Shown here in pieces: positions 1-7,410 of a stretch of DNA of 64,000 bases (positions are counted from its first letter, which is position 1; every line of letters begins with the position of its first letter). A model generated the notes under the pieces. It was not told the origin of the DNA, did no database searches, and was given only the letters and a program-made list of their open reading frames with translations. This DNA is from an uncultured Tateyamaria sp. (lineage in GTDB: Bacteria; Pseudomonadota; Alphaproteobacteria; Rhodobacterales; Rhodobacteraceae): the NCBI RefSeq assembly GCF_947503465.1, contig NZ_CANNDN010000005.1:36174-100173 (forward strand). The letters are read 5' to 3'. A program made the position numbers and the translations under genes.

Positions 1-432
1 GATCTCGATATTGGCCCGATAGAGGTTCATCCAACCGGTGACAGTGAGATCCGCGGCGCGAAGGCCGGGATGACCGACGTAGCGTAGAGCGGTGTCTTCG
101 ATGGCAGCGAGGAGTTCGGGGCGGGGAGCGATGGCTCTGGGCGCGACGGCGGCAACGCGAACCTCTTCTTGGTCTGCAACGCCTTCTCCGAAGATGATCA
201 GAGCGGTCTCGGCAGAACCTTGACCAATCCCGCCAACGTAGTTGCGTGCAAAACGCTCTTGCGCCTCAGACGGGCGAAGCGAGCCATCGTCCTCCATCAC
301 CAGCACCATTTGTGCCGACACTGGAGACATCAGAAATGAGACGAGAAGGGCGCTAAGCCCGGCTTGCCGCCAGTTCTTCGCCCGAGAGCTTAAGCTCTGT
401 TCGCTTTCCTTCCTCGAGCGGGATGTCGGCAT
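1..432 (-). CDS. Secreted protein, lytic-transglycosylase-like, truncated by window edge
   Basis: About 144 codons are visible before the frame runs off the left edge. The ATG at 432 lies inside the preceding 122-aa gene (80-nt overlap). It gives a basic N-terminus followed by the hydrophobic stretch LSALLVSFLMSPVSA, which looks like a signal peptide; an internal ATG at 330 would remove most of it. The last visible residues, WMNLYRANIEI, resemble the stretch just before the catalytic glutamate of SLT-type lytic transglycosylases found beside conjugation genes. The catalytic residue would lie outside the window, so this is an inference from family memory. If right, the enzyme would act on periplasmic peptidoglycan, possibly for a type IV secretion or conjugation apparatus further left. 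Confidence 0.5.
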   Translation of the reverse strand, partial: MPTSRSRKESEQSLSSRAKNWRQAGLSALLVSFLMSPVSAQMVLVMEDDGSLRPSEAQERFARNYVGGIGQGSAETALIIFGEGVADQEEVRVAAVAPRAIAPRPELLAAIEDTALRYVGHPGLRAADLTVTGWMNLYRANIEI

Positions 433-721
433 GGGAAAAGCCGATGCCTTGCAGAAAGGAGATGACACCCGTGACGGTTTTGATCTCACGGATCTTGATA
501 TCGTTGCGAGATGTGCGTGTACGCGCAGTGACCAAGAGCTTTTCGAGCCCTTCGTCGCTGACAGCGCGCATGATCCAGACCCCATGCCAGTTGGGGCCCT
601 TCTTATACGCTGCCTCCTTGCAGACAACTTCCACGCGATAGCCGTCGGCGACCAGATCGCGGAATCTGGGTTCAGTGACCACATTTGGTGCTTCTTGTTC
701 TAGGTCCATCACCCGGATCAT
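353..721 (-). CDS. Conserved-looking hypothetical protein, 122 aa
   Basis: I do not recognise a named domain. The protein is soluble, with no signal peptide or membrane segment, and mixes acidic and basic residues. A good Shine-Dalgarno (AGGGAG) precedes the ATG at 721. Its 3' end overlaps the putative secreted transglycosylase-like gene, which suggests translational coupling. The 130-bp gap towards the divergent gene at 852 is AT-rich and holds TATATAA-like stretches that could serve as promoters. The context suggests a plasmid-maintenance or transfer accessory, but no function can be assigned from sequence. Confidence 0.6.
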   Translation of the reverse strand: MIRVMDLEQEAPNVVTEPRFRDLVADGYRVEVVCKEAAYKKGPNWHGVWIMRAVSDEGLEKLLVTARTRTSRNDIKIREIKTVTGVISFLQGIGFSHADIPLEEGKRTELKLSGEELAASRA

Positions 722-851
722 GTTCTCCCTAAAGGCGAAGACCCGGGTATCAGGAGTTGATGCCCAAGCCTACGATGCTATATAAATGACCGCAAGATAT
801 TATTTTGTCGTTGCGGCTGTACTCTGGTTGCGCACCCATTAGGCATGCGCC

Positions 852-1172
852 ATGGATTCTATCAAGGTTTTACGGGGTTCGGAGAACCTCCGGTTGTGTT
901 GGCTCCTCGGTAGCCAGGCTATAGCTTTGTCGTTGTTGTTTGGCAGCGACGCAGTAGCTGAGACCTGTCTCGCGCCGCAGAGACCATTCGTTCCGAGCGA
1001 TCCTCAAGCAGCGCGGGAATATGCGGATGTGATTCGGTCGGACTTCGAGTTCTACATTCGCGATGTTCAGGGCTACTTTCGGTGTCTTGAGGACGAACGA
1101 GCACGGGCTTTTGAAGAGGCGCGTGAGGTTAGCGAAGAATTCGGACGCTTCCTTGAGACGGTTGGTCCGTGA
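852..1172 (+). CDS. Small secreted hypothetical protein, 106 aa
   Basis: The ATG at 852 opens a frame whose residues 12-37 form a hydrophobic segment ending SDAVAETC, typical of a cleaved signal peptide. The mature part has two cysteines (ETCLAP and YFRCLED) that could form one disulfide, and an acidic/basic helical C-terminus. No known domain is recognised. It is divergent from the 122-aa gene at 353-721 and lies ahead of an XRE regulator. Small exported proteins of this kind are common on roseobacter plasmids; the role is unknown. Confidence 0.6.
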   Translation: MDSIKVLRGSENLRLCWLLGSQAIALSLLFGSDAVAETCLAPQRPFVPSDPQAAREYADVIRSDFEFYIRDVQGYFRCLEDERARAFEEAREVSEEFGRFLETVGP

Positions 1173-1285
1173 CGCAGATTTTTTATGTTTCCTGATCTGC
1201 CATGCACTTCCAGAGACCTCCAACTTATCCAGATTTTAGATAATCTATAAAGCAGATTAGCCCCGTCACAAGAGGTATGTGACGC

Positions 1286-1543
1286 GTGGCAAAAACGATT
1301 AGAAGTTCTGGACATGAGGCGCTGCGCGAAGCCCTGATCGCAGCGAGGAAGGCGGCTGGTCTAACGCAGACTGAGTTGGCTTCACGGCTCAAGTGCCATC
1401 AATCATTCGTGGCGAGATTGGAAAGTGGGCAGCGTCGGATCGATGTGATCGAGCTAATTGTCTTGTCGCGAGCAATTGACGGAGATGCGCATGAACTTTT
1501 GGATGTTGCAGAGCGAATGACAGAGCCTGATCATCAGCTCTAG
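1286..1543 (+). CDS. XRE-family helix-turn-helix regulator, 85 aa
   Basis: Residues 13-70 form a single HTH_3/XRE domain: [20 protein letters not shown], then the recognition-helix region [16 protein letters not shown]. There is nothing beyond the DNA-binding domain apart from a short tail, so it resembles plasmid/phage repressors or antitoxin-like regulators. The start is the GTG at 1286; a nearer upstream ATG at 1278 runs straight into a stop. It stands alone with no partner toxin visible on the same strand. The target is unknown. Confidence 0.8.
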   Translation: MAKTIRSSGHEALREALIAARKAAGLTQTELASRLKCHQSFVARLESGQRRIDVIELIVLSRAIDGDAHELLDVAERMTEPDHQL

Positions 1544-1652
1544 ATTGGGCAATGTGCCTCAAAACATTAAAGAAACTAGTGAGAGGTACAGAAACAGTGT
1601 GGTTTAGTTGCGCACCTCCAATGGCGGTTCCAGCGATCAGCAACTGACCAGA

Positions 1653-1835
1653 CTAGTATTCTGCGGGACCTTGCCTCGAGAATGATGGAAAAATCTCATC
1701 GGTAGGCTCGTCGGCAATCCACATTGGGGCAACTTCACCGTTGTTCCACAAATACAACCAACCCACGACTTTGCCTGTTCGAGCATCAAGGATTTTCTTG
1801 ATCGGCACTGCCTCCAGGTGACCTTCTGAGTTCAT
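1653..1835 (-). CDS. Small hypothetical protein, 60 aa (paralogue of 30586-30831)
   Basis: The frame is open further upstream, but the ATG at 1835 has a clear GGAGAG ribosome site, so that start is chosen. The core TGKVVGWLYLWNNGEVAPMW is matched by GGRVVGLVHLWNTAELSILW in the small protein at 30586, so the two appear homologous. There is no signal peptide or recognised domain. The alternating hydrophobic pattern suggests a small beta-rich protein. It lies just downstream of the GST operon terminator at 1851-1881. Function unknown. Confidence 0.55.
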   Translation of the reverse strand: MNSEGHLEAVPIKKILDARTGKVVGWLYLWNNGEVAPMWIADEPTDEIFPSFSRQGPAEY

Positions 1836-1850
1836 TTGCTCTCCAAAGAA

Positions 1851-1881
1851 ACAAACTAGCGACCAATGATCGCTAGTTTGT
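1851..1881. terminator. Hairpin terminator of the GST/monooxygenase operon
   Basis: A perfect 11-bp stem (ACAAACTAGCG / CGCTAGTTTGT) encloses a 9-nt loop and is followed on the reverse strand by a T-rich run (TTTCTTT). It lies just after the GST stop at 1906, so it most likely ends the leftward transcript from 3012. Confidence 0.7.
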
Positions 1882-1905
1882 ATTTTCTCCTGATTTTCAC
1901 GAGGT

Positions 1906-2580
1906 TCAAAAGTTTTGTGGAAACAGTGCCTTGGCTGTTTCGTCATCAAAGTCCTGCTTGAACTCGTGACGACCCTTCAGCGCCTCAACCCGCTGAGCGG
2001 CGGGATTTGCAGAGATCGCATCAAAAAGCCGCGCGACATTTGGGAACTGCGCCAAGCCATCGTCAAAGATATAGGGCGCGAAGTTCATCCAGCCCCACGC
2101 ACCAATGTCGGCGATGGAGTATGTGTCACCCGCAATAAACGCGTTCGTTTTCAGGCGTTCATCAAGGACGGCATAGTGGCGCGCCACTTCTTTCTCGTAG
2201 CGGTTCTTGGCGTAGGGGATGTCTTCGGGGCACATCTTGAGAAAATGGACTGCCTGCCCTGAAAAAGGCGACAGTCCCGTTGCAATAAAGTGATGCCAGC
2301 TTAGGACGCCCGCACGCACGGCCGGATCCTGCGGGAGGAACTTACCGTGCTTTTCGGCCAAGTAGAGCAAGATCGCGTTGGAGTCGAAAATTGTGGCGTC
2401 ACCGTCCACCAGAACGGGTAACTTCGCATTCGGGTTCAGCGCAAGAAACTCCGGCTTGTGCTGTTCGCCCTTGAACGTGTCAACCGGCTTGACGTCGTAA
2501 TCAAGCTCGAGCTCTTCCAACAAGAGCGCGACCTTCAGCGGATTTGGCGAGGGGTGAAAGTAGAATGTGAGATCTGACAT
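1906..2580 (-). CDS. Glutathione S-transferase family protein (GST 1)
   Basis: This is a cytosolic GST of 224 aa, the usual family size. Residues 1-80 are the thioredoxin-like glutathione-binding domain: FYFHPSPNPLKVALLLEELE at the start, NPNAKLPVLVDGD with the conserved cis-Pro, and DSNAILLYLAEKHG. An all-helical C-terminal domain follows (FIAGDTYSIADIGAW, with the N-capping box). Such enzymes conjugate glutathione to electrophiles or catalyse glutathione-dependent dehalogenation, ether cleavage or isomerisation. It is the second gene of a leftward operon, 3 nt after the small secreted monooxygenase-like gene, and is one of three diverged GSTs in 3.5 kb. Substrate unknown; an aromatic catabolic intermediate is likely from context. 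Confidence 0.9.
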   Translation of the reverse strand: MSDLTFYFHPSPNPLKVALLLEELELDYDVKPVDTFKGEQHKPEFLALNPNAKLPVLVDGDATIFDSNAILLYLAEKHGKFLPQDPAVRAGVLSWHHFIATGLSPFSGQAVHFLKMCPEDIPYAKNRYEKEVARHYAVLDERLKTNAFIAGDTYSIADIGAWGWMNFAPYIFDDGLAQFPNVARLFDAISANPAAQRVEALKGRHEFKQDFDDETAKALFPQNF

Positions 2581-2583
2581 CCG

Positions 2584-3012
2584 TTATTCAGCCGCCAATG
2601 TGATGCTGAACACATCGTAGGGATGGAAAACCGGGCTGGAAATGGTGAAGGCTTTGCCCAATTCGGGCAGATCACCGGCGGTCAGGGCTTCGACGACCGC
2701 TTGCACAGACGCTTCACTGTCCCATTGCGCATAGTTTGTCACGACAGTTTCATCGCGGCTGATGTGGACCGACGCGTTGCGAAAGCCGTCGAAGCTGCTG
2801 ATTTCGGTCTCCATTGCTAGGGTTAGTTGCTGGGCCAGTTCCTGGATCGTAACGCCTTCATTTGGCGTCATCACGTTGATGAAAGTGACGGCATCGCCTG
2901 CTTCAGCAATCGAGACGGTTGCATCCTGGGCACTTGCGGAAATCGGGGCGAGCGCGACGCCAGCGGCGAACGCGACGGCTTTCAGTGGTGAGAGGTTTAG
3001 CGTAGAGAACAT
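2584..3012 (-). CDS. Exported antibiotic-biosynthesis-monooxygenase-like protein
   Basis: The ATG at 3012 (AGGA eight bases upstream) is preferred over a TTG at 3018. Residues 1-28 form a signal peptide (FAAGVALAPISASAQDA). The remainder is a ferredoxin-like fold of the ABM/quinol-monooxygenase type, with the pattern FINVMTPNEG, a helix, then SRDETVVTNYAQWDSEAS. The family includes cofactor-free quinol oxygenases and also many non-catalytic dimeric domains. Export to the periplasm is unusual for the group. It is the first gene of the leftward operon with GST 1, divergent from a TetR regulator that probably controls it. Confidence 0.65.
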   Translation of the reverse strand: MFSTLNLSPLKAVAFAAGVALAPISASAQDATVSIAEAGDAVTFINVMTPNEGVTIQELAQQLTLAMETEISSFDGFRNASVHISRDETVVTNYAQWDSEASVQAVVEALTAGDLPELGKAFTISSPVFHPYDVFSITLAAE

Positions 3013-3061
3013 AGTCAATATCCTTTAGGTTGGAGAAATCCGTTGAATCTTGGGACAAAAC

Positions 3062-3120
3062 GGATTAATGTAGTGATCGATAGTTAAATTGATCGCTATG
3101 GTCAAGGATTAATGTAGTGA
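3062..3120. promoter_or_regulatory. Divergent promoter/operator between TetR gene and GST operon
   Basis: Two identical 15-bp direct repeats, GGATTAATGTAGTGA, lie at 3062-3076 and 3106-3120; the second overlaps the TetR start codon. Between them is an imperfect dyad (TGATCGATAG ... CTATGGTCA). On the reverse strand TTGACC and TATCGA are spaced 17 bp, a good sigma-70-like promoter for the GST operon, and the dyad covers it. TetR autoregulation with repression of the divergent operon is the natural reading. Confidence 0.6.
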
Positions 3121-3692
3121 CCACTTCACAAAAAAGAACGCGAGGCCGTCCAAGAAAGTTTGACATCGAAAGCGGTGTTCGGCAGGCGCAATTACTTTTT
3201 GCCAGTCGCGGGTATGATGTGGTTGGCGTGAGCGAGATTTGCGACACTTTGGGGATCACCCCGACATCGCTATATTCGGCCTTCGGCAACAAGCTGGGTC
3301 TATATGAGCGCGCGGTAGAGGCCTACGCCAGTTCGACCGGACGTTTCGTTGGAGAGGCACTTGAGCAGGCGCAGACAGAGCGGGAGGTGTGGGACAAGGT
3401 CCTTCGCGCTGCCGCAGATGCCTACACCTCAGGAGAAATCAAAGGGTGCCTGGTCCTTGATGGGACGCTCACCTCACAGGATCCGGAGGCGAACGCGCTA
3501 GTGGCGGCGCAAGCGCAGGGCACACAGCTGGTAATAGCGGAACGGTTGCAGGAGTTGGGTGCAGAAGAGGCCGAAAGTTCGGCCTCGACCATTCTCATCT
3601 TAATGCGGGGCTTATCAGCCTCTGCGCGAAACCTTGCGACCAAGGAAGACCTTGAAGCGGTTGTGGACCTTGTCCTGATCGCTAAGGACTAA
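3117..3692 (+). CDS. TetR/AcrR-family transcriptional regulator
   Basis: This 191-aa protein opens with a basic arm (RTRGRPRKF), followed by a TetR HTH at about residues 15-62 (GVSEICDTLGITPTSLYSAF, then GNKLGLYERAVEAY). The C-terminal two-thirds is the helical ligand-binding/dimerisation domain. The start is a GTG at 3117, lying in a repeated element that is a likely operator. It is divergent from the ABM-GST 1 operon, and its stop overlaps by 4 bp the stop of the convergent GST 2. It is probably a repressor relieved by an aromatic or electrophilic effector; the ligand cannot be read from sequence. Confidence 0.88.
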   Translation: MTTSQKRTRGRPRKFDIESGVRQAQLLFASRGYDVVGVSEICDTLGITPTSLYSAFGNKLGLYERAVEAYASSTGRFVGEALEQAQTEREVWDKVLRAAADAYTSGEIKGCLVLDGTLTSQDPEANALVAAQAQGTQLVIAERLQELGAEEAESSASTILILMRGLSASARNLATKEDLEAVVDLVLIAKD

Positions 3693-4321
3693 ATCCCAAG
3701 GCGATCCGGAAGGGCGTAGGCTTTCTGAATCGCAGGGCGCGCCGATATCCGTTCGCTCCATGAGTGTACTGCGGGAAAATCATTGAGATCGACATTTTGC
3801 CAAGCATGTCTTTGCACCCATGGAAAAATCATCATGTCTGCAATTGAATAGGCACCAGCGACGAAGTCGCGCCCTTCAAGCCTGCGATCCAACACGCCAT
3901 AGAGGTGAAGCGCCTCTTTGTTATACCGTTCCCTGGCATAGTGAGCATCGTCAGGCGCCTTTCGGTTAAAGTGATGCGCTTGACCAAGCATGGGTCCGAA
4001 CCCTGCTGCCTGCCAAAAGAGCCATTGCAAGACCTCCATCCGCTCCGGCGCGGTCTTTGGAAGAAAGAGGCCGGTCTTTTCGGCCAGATAGAGCAATATC
4101 GCCCCGGACTCGAAGACTTCCTGCCGTGAAAGACCGTCTGACGGTGCGTGATCAACGATCGCAGGGATCTTGTTGTTCGGATTGATCGACAGGAATTGCG
4201 GTGAAAACTGCTCGTCTTTCTGGATATCGACTGCCGTGACACGGTACGCGAGTTCCATTTCCTCAAGGCAGATTGCCACTTTGTGACCGTTGGATGTTTT
4301 CCAATAATAAAGCTCAATCAT
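3689..4321 (-). CDS. Glutathione S-transferase family protein (GST 2)
   Basis: The true start is the ATG at 4321, whose ATGATTGA overlaps the stop of the upstream VOC gene, giving 210 aa. The N-terminal thioredoxin-like domain shows IELYYWKTSNGHKVAICLEE, then NPNNKIPAIVDH with the cis-Pro, and ESGAILLYLAEKTG. The C-terminal helical domain carries FVAGAYSIADMMIFPW. The pattern is close to YghU/YfcG-type GSTs, which often have disulfide-bond reductase or lyase-like activity. It is part of a compact leftward run of VOC, GST 2, GST 3 and YciI genes ahead of the dioxygenase. Confidence 0.9.
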   Translation of the reverse strand: MIELYYWKTSNGHKVAICLEEMELAYRVTAVDIQKDEQFSPQFLSINPNNKIPAIVDHAPSDGLSRQEVFESGAILLYLAEKTGLFLPKTAPERMEVLQWLFWQAAGFGPMLGQAHHFNRKAPDDAHYARERYNKEALHLYGVLDRRLEGRDFVAGAYSIADMMIFPWVQRHAWQNVDLNDFPAVHSWSERISARPAIQKAYALPDRLGI

Positions 4322-4799
4322 CGCTGACCCCGAAGACGTTGATGAGGTTCCCGTCCGGATCGCGAAACAGCGTCGACGTCGAACCGGCATCATCAAGCAC
4401 GAGTTCTTCCCAAAGAGTCTCGACCTCGTTCGCGTTCAGATATTGTGTGAAACCGGACAGATCGTTCACATCAAACACGATGGCCTTGAACCCTTGCGTA
4501 AGCAGATGGGTTGGGGGTGGGGTATCCAGTTCTGGCAACCGTTCGGAGCCTTCGACCTCAAGCAGTTCCAGCCGAACATCCGCGAGGGCGATGAATGCGA
4601 CCTTTGCGGAGACCGGTTCAAAATAGGTTTGGGATACGACCTCGAACCCGAGGATGTCGCGGTAGAACGCGATGCTTTCGTCCAGATCGGAAACGGAGAT
4701 CGCAACATTGTTGAATGTCAGATCAAATTCCTGTGCCTTGGCGGTTGTTGTCATCATGCCGACAGCGACGATTGCGGCAAATACTGTGGGATATCTCAC
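4314..4799 (-). CDS. Exported VOC (glyoxalase/dioxygenase superfamily) protein
   Basis: This 161-aa protein has a signal peptide at residues 1-22 (VAVGMMTTTAKAQEF) and then one VOC module: NVAISVSDLDESIAFYRDIL, KVAFIALADVRLELLEVE, and the C-terminal strand STLFRDPDGNLINVFGV with a conserved acidic metal-ligand position. It is clearly homologous to the cytoplasmic VOC protein at 24729-25160 (FYRDILGFEVVSQTYFEPVS versus WYGDVLGFELVSETYFEPIE). The overlap with GST 2 implies joint translation. It may bind or isomerise a ring-cleavage product; export is unexpected for a VOC enzyme. Confidence 0.75.
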   Translation of the reverse strand: MRYPTVFAAIVAVGMMTTTAKAQEFDLTFNNVAISVSDLDESIAFYRDILGFEVVSQTYFEPVSAKVAFIALADVRLELLEVEGSERLPELDTPPPTHLLTQGFKAIVFDVNDLSGFTQYLNANEVETLWEELVLDDAGSTSTLFRDPDGNLINVFGVSDD

Positions 4800-4803
4800 T
4801 TTT

Positions 4804-5430
4804 TCAGATCCTTAGGTTTCGTTCTGCATCACGAACGACAGAAAATCCCGGTCGTGACGTCAGCCGCGCGAACCAGTCTGCGACATGGGGTGGAAGTGTG
4901 AATTCGGGATTTACGGTAAGAAGCCGGTTCAACCCGATCACAAGCGGGAGGTCGCTCAGACGAGCATCGCCTGAGCTTTCGGCTTCGCCAACGCGGCACG
5001 TTTCAAGGAGGTCCACATTCGCTGCGACCCGCGCAAACAGCTTCGATGCCTCCGGTGAATTGAGAGCGAACACCTTGTCGCGCCATCCATCGAGAAACAA
5101 CGTTCTGATCGGTGGCCAGAACACGTTTGAGTGCCAATCGAGCCAGCGGTCATCATAGGAGCGTTCATTTGCGTTCCCAGGGTAGTAGCTTTCTGCTCCG
5201 TTTTTGTTGGCAAGAAAGCGCAGGATTGCATGAGACTCCCAAATGACGCATCCATCGTATTCGAGCACAGGCACCGTACGGTTTGGGTTCAGTCGGGCAA
5301 ACTCTGGCGTATCGAGCCCACCGAATGGCCCACCAACTTCGCGGTGTTCTATGTCCAGCTTAAGCTCTTCGGTAAACCAAAGGACTTTCTGAACATTGGT
5401 CGAGGTGCTTCTGCCCCAAAGACGGATCAT
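4804..5430 (-). CDS. Glutathione S-transferase family protein (GST 3)
   Basis: The start at 5430 (ATGA overlap with the YciI stop) gives 208 aa. The N-terminal domain reads MIRLWGRSTSTNVQKVLWFT, with the Ser/Thr-rich active-site loop typical of beta/theta-like bacterial GSTs, followed by NPNRTVPVLEYDG (cis-Pro) and WESHAILRFLANK. The helical C-terminus carries ARLSDLPLVIGLNRLL. It is distinct in sequence from GST 1 and GST 2, so the three are not recent duplicates. Theta-like GSTs include dehalogenases and aryl-ether cleaving enzymes, which fits a catabolic setting. Exact substrate unknown. Confidence 0.88.
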   Translation of the reverse strand: MIRLWGRSTSTNVQKVLWFTEELKLDIEHREVGGPFGGLDTPEFARLNPNRTVPVLEYDGCVIWESHAILRFLANKNGAESYYPGNANERSYDDRWLDWHSNVFWPPIRTLFLDGWRDKVFALNSPEASKLFARVAANVDLLETCRVGEAESSGDARLSDLPLVIGLNRLLTVNPEFTLPPHVADWFARLTSRPGFSVVRDAERNLRI

Positions 5431-5720
5431 GGGGCAGGCTTTCCGCGCCGCCAATCGAATGCCTGCGCTTCGTGCGACGCCCAGATACCTTCTTGGGCGA
5501 AAGGATCCTGACCCAAGAAATCTTGAACAACTTTGAGCGACGTTGCTTCAAAGATAAAGAACGACCCCTCAGGCGCGTCGCCCTGATCAAGAAGCGGGCC
5601 GCTCACGACGACGCGCGGGTTGTCGATGGCGCGGTCCAGATGTGCGGCGTGCTTCGGATGAAACTCGGCCCTTTTGGCGCCGGTTCCCGACCGGTCTTGA
5701 GCCTTTGCGATATAGAACAT
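5427..5720 (-). CDS. YciI-family protein
   Basis: This 97-aa protein has the YciI/muconolactone-isomerase-like ferredoxin fold pattern: MFYIAKAQDR, HPKHAAHLDR (conserved His), VVVSGPLLD, GSFFIFEATSLKVVQDFLGQ and DPFAQEG. Family members are thought to act on chlorinated or hydroxylated aromatic intermediates; some dehydrochlorinate chloromuconolactone. It sits between the dioxygenase (12-nt gap) and GST 3 (4-nt overlap), so it is almost certainly co-transcribed with ring cleavage. A catalytic role is plausible but not proven by sequence. Confidence 0.8.
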   Translation of the reverse strand: MFYIAKAQDRSGTGAKRAEFHPKHAAHLDRAIDNPRVVVSGPLLDQGDAPEGSFFIFEATSLKVVQDFLGQDPFAQEGIWASHEAQAFDWRRGKPAP

Positions 5721-5732
5721 GTCCAGTGCCCC

Positions 5733-6599
5733 TCAATTTTTGACGAGGGAAATGGTGTTGTGGACATGGTAGAACGGATTGGCCACGCCATATTCTGCCG
5801 CGCGCACGGGGTCATCCACCAGATCGAATTCCCGCACGAGGCTTTCCTTCACACCAAAGACGACGTCGGATTCGATGTATGGATCGTTTTCAACAAAGAG
5901 GTGGCTCGTGATTGGCTCATGCCCTTCGGCCATCCCAATGAAATGAATGTGTGCCGGGCGGTTAGGGTGTCGACCGGACGCCAGCACCATTTTCCCGACG
6001 GGTCCGTCTGTTGGGATCGGATAGTAGCTGGGTAAAACCGACCGGAACCAGAACGAACCATCCTCCTCTGTCGTGAACAGACCGCGCAGGTTCAGATCGG
6101 GTAACTCACCGGGTTTCTGCACGTCGTAGAACCCGTCCTCATTGGCCTGCCAAATGTCGACTTTCGCTTGCCGTAAGGGCTTTCCATCCAGATCGGTCAC
6201 CGTTCCGGTCACAACCAAAGGCGCGCCGCTGCCATGGCGTGCCACGTTTTCGCCATTCGGGTACGCAGGGCTTTCGACCATGTGAAAGGGGCCCAATACG
6301 GTGGACTCAGTCGCCTCTGCGGGTTTTCGGTTGTTGATAGCGTCAACCAGTGTCGAGACCCCGAAGACATCTGAAAGCAGAATAAACTCCTGGCGGACGT
6401 CGTCGCATTTTTGTCCGACCTCGGTGAGGAACTCGAGCGCTTGCATCCATTCCGCGGTCGTTGGCTCAACCTCGCGGATAAGGGCGTGCAGGTGGCGCAC
6501 AATTGCTTCGGAAACTTCCTTGAGGCGCGGGTCGGGGCAGTCTGCGTAGCGGCTGAGGACTTCGGCCGTTGCGTTCTCTTCGGTGAAATTTCTGGTCAT
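5733..6599 (-). CDS. Intradiol ring-cleavage dioxygenase, likely hydroxyquinol 1,2-dioxygenase
   Basis: This 288-aa protein has an N-terminal helical dimerisation domain (about 1-95, with EWMQALEFLTEVGQKCDD) and then the catalytic beta-sandwich. The Fe(III) ligands of the family are visible: Tyr158 (DGFYDV), Tyr192/193 (PSYYPIP), His217 and His219 (RPAHIHF). Length and N-terminal domain fit catechol/hydroxyquinol dioxygenases rather than protocatechuate dioxygenase. The maleylacetate reductase nearby points to hydroxyquinol as substrate, giving maleylacetate. Chlorocatechol is the main alternative, but no chloromuconate cycloisomerase or dienelactone hydrolase is present. It is translationally coupled to the IclR gene upstream (ATGA overlap). 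Confidence 0.88.
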   Translation of the reverse strand: MTRNFTEENATAEVLSRYADCPDPRLKEVSEAIVRHLHALIREVEPTTAEWMQALEFLTEVGQKCDDVRQEFILLSDVFGVSTLVDAINNRKPAEATESTVLGPFHMVESPAYPNGENVARHGSGAPLVVTGTVTDLDGKPLRQAKVDIWQANEDGFYDVQKPGELPDLNLRGLFTTEEDGSFWFRSVLPSYYPIPTDGPVGKMVLASGRHPNRPAHIHFIGMAEGHEPITSHLFVENDPYIESDVVFGVKESLVREFDLVDDPVRAAEYGVANPFYHVHNTISLVKN

Positions 6600-7408
6600 T
6601 TTTTGATCTCCTTGATTGCGTGAGAATTGATGTCTTGGTTCGTCCGGAGCACGTCAGTGATCTGCTTCGAAGCGGCTTCAAGCATCGGCACGATGGTGTC
6701 GCGGAGCCGCTTGGACGGGTATCGAGTTGGGGTCGAACTGAAATTGAGGGCGGCAAGCGTTGCGCCCGTCGGTGCGAAGACGGGAACCGCGACAGAGATC
6801 AGATCTTCTTCAAGCTCTTGATCAACGATCGCATAGCCATTTGACGCGACGCCGCAGAGCGTTTCCAATAGAACTTGCCTGTCTGATAATGAAAAACGTG
6901 TCCTGCGCGGGAGCTCGGTCTGGTTGATCAACGCGGTCAGCCTCTCCGGTACGAGGTTGGACAGAAGAACGCGACCCATCGAGGTATGGACAGCAGGCAG
7001 CCGACTGCCGACTTCGAGGTGGACGGAAAGCACACGGCGGCTTGGCGCGCGCGCGACGTAGACGATATCCTGACCATAGAGGGTCGACATTGAGCAGGCT
7101 TCGCCCGTCTTTTCAGACACATGCTTCATGGGCGGACGCAACGCTTCCCAGAAGGGTTCAGTCACAATTGGGCTTATGGCAAGTTCAGCAAGCTTTGGTG
7201 TCGGCAAGAACCACTTTTGGTCTTGGCGCAAGATGTCCATGTCGCAAAAGGTGAGCAGAAGCCGGCGGGCGGCAGCTCTACTGATTTCAACATCTTTGGC
7301 CGTCTCCGCAATCGTACACCCAAAAGGTCTTGAAGCGACGAATCCTAACACAGACAACCCCTTGATAAGAGTTACACTTCGTTCGGGTGAGACAACGTGC
7401 AGACCCAT
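6596..7408 (-). CDS. IclR-family transcriptional regulator
   Basis: The start at 7408 is chosen because an upstream frame would run into the preceding transporter gene; it gives 270 aa. The N-terminal winged HTH (about 10-70) contains ERSVTLIKGLSVLGF and CTIAETAKDVEISRAAARRL. The C-terminal effector domain (about 85-260) has the GAF-like features ILRQDQKWFLPT, HTSMGRVLLSN and VPVFAPTGATLAALNF. IclR proteins such as PcaR and PobR control aromatic pathways. It overlaps the dioxygenase by 4 bp. Palindromes of the type GTTCG-N5-CGAAC at 11005, 11131 and 22403 are plausible binding sites. Confidence 0.88.
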   Translation of the reverse strand: MGLHVVSPERSVTLIKGLSVLGFVASRPFGCTIAETAKDVEISRAAARRLLLTFCDMDILRQDQKWFLPTPKLAELAISPIVTEPFWEALRPPMKHVSEKTGEACSMSTLYGQDIVYVARAPSRRVLSVHLEVGSRLPAVHTSMGRVLLSNLVPERLTALINQTELPRRTRFSLSDRQVLLETLCGVASNGYAIVDQELEEDLISVAVPVFAPTGATLAALNFSSTPTRYPSKRLRDTIVPMLEAASKQITDVLRTNQDINSHAIKEIKK

Positions 7409-7410
7409 TT

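Noticed and set aside
5733..6599. Naming the dioxygenase as chlorocatechol or catechol 1,2-dioxygenase
   Set aside because: No cycloisomerase, dienelactone hydrolase or muconolactone isomerase is present, whereas maleylacetate reductase and the 3-oxoadipate enzymes are; hydroxyquinol is the simpler substrate.
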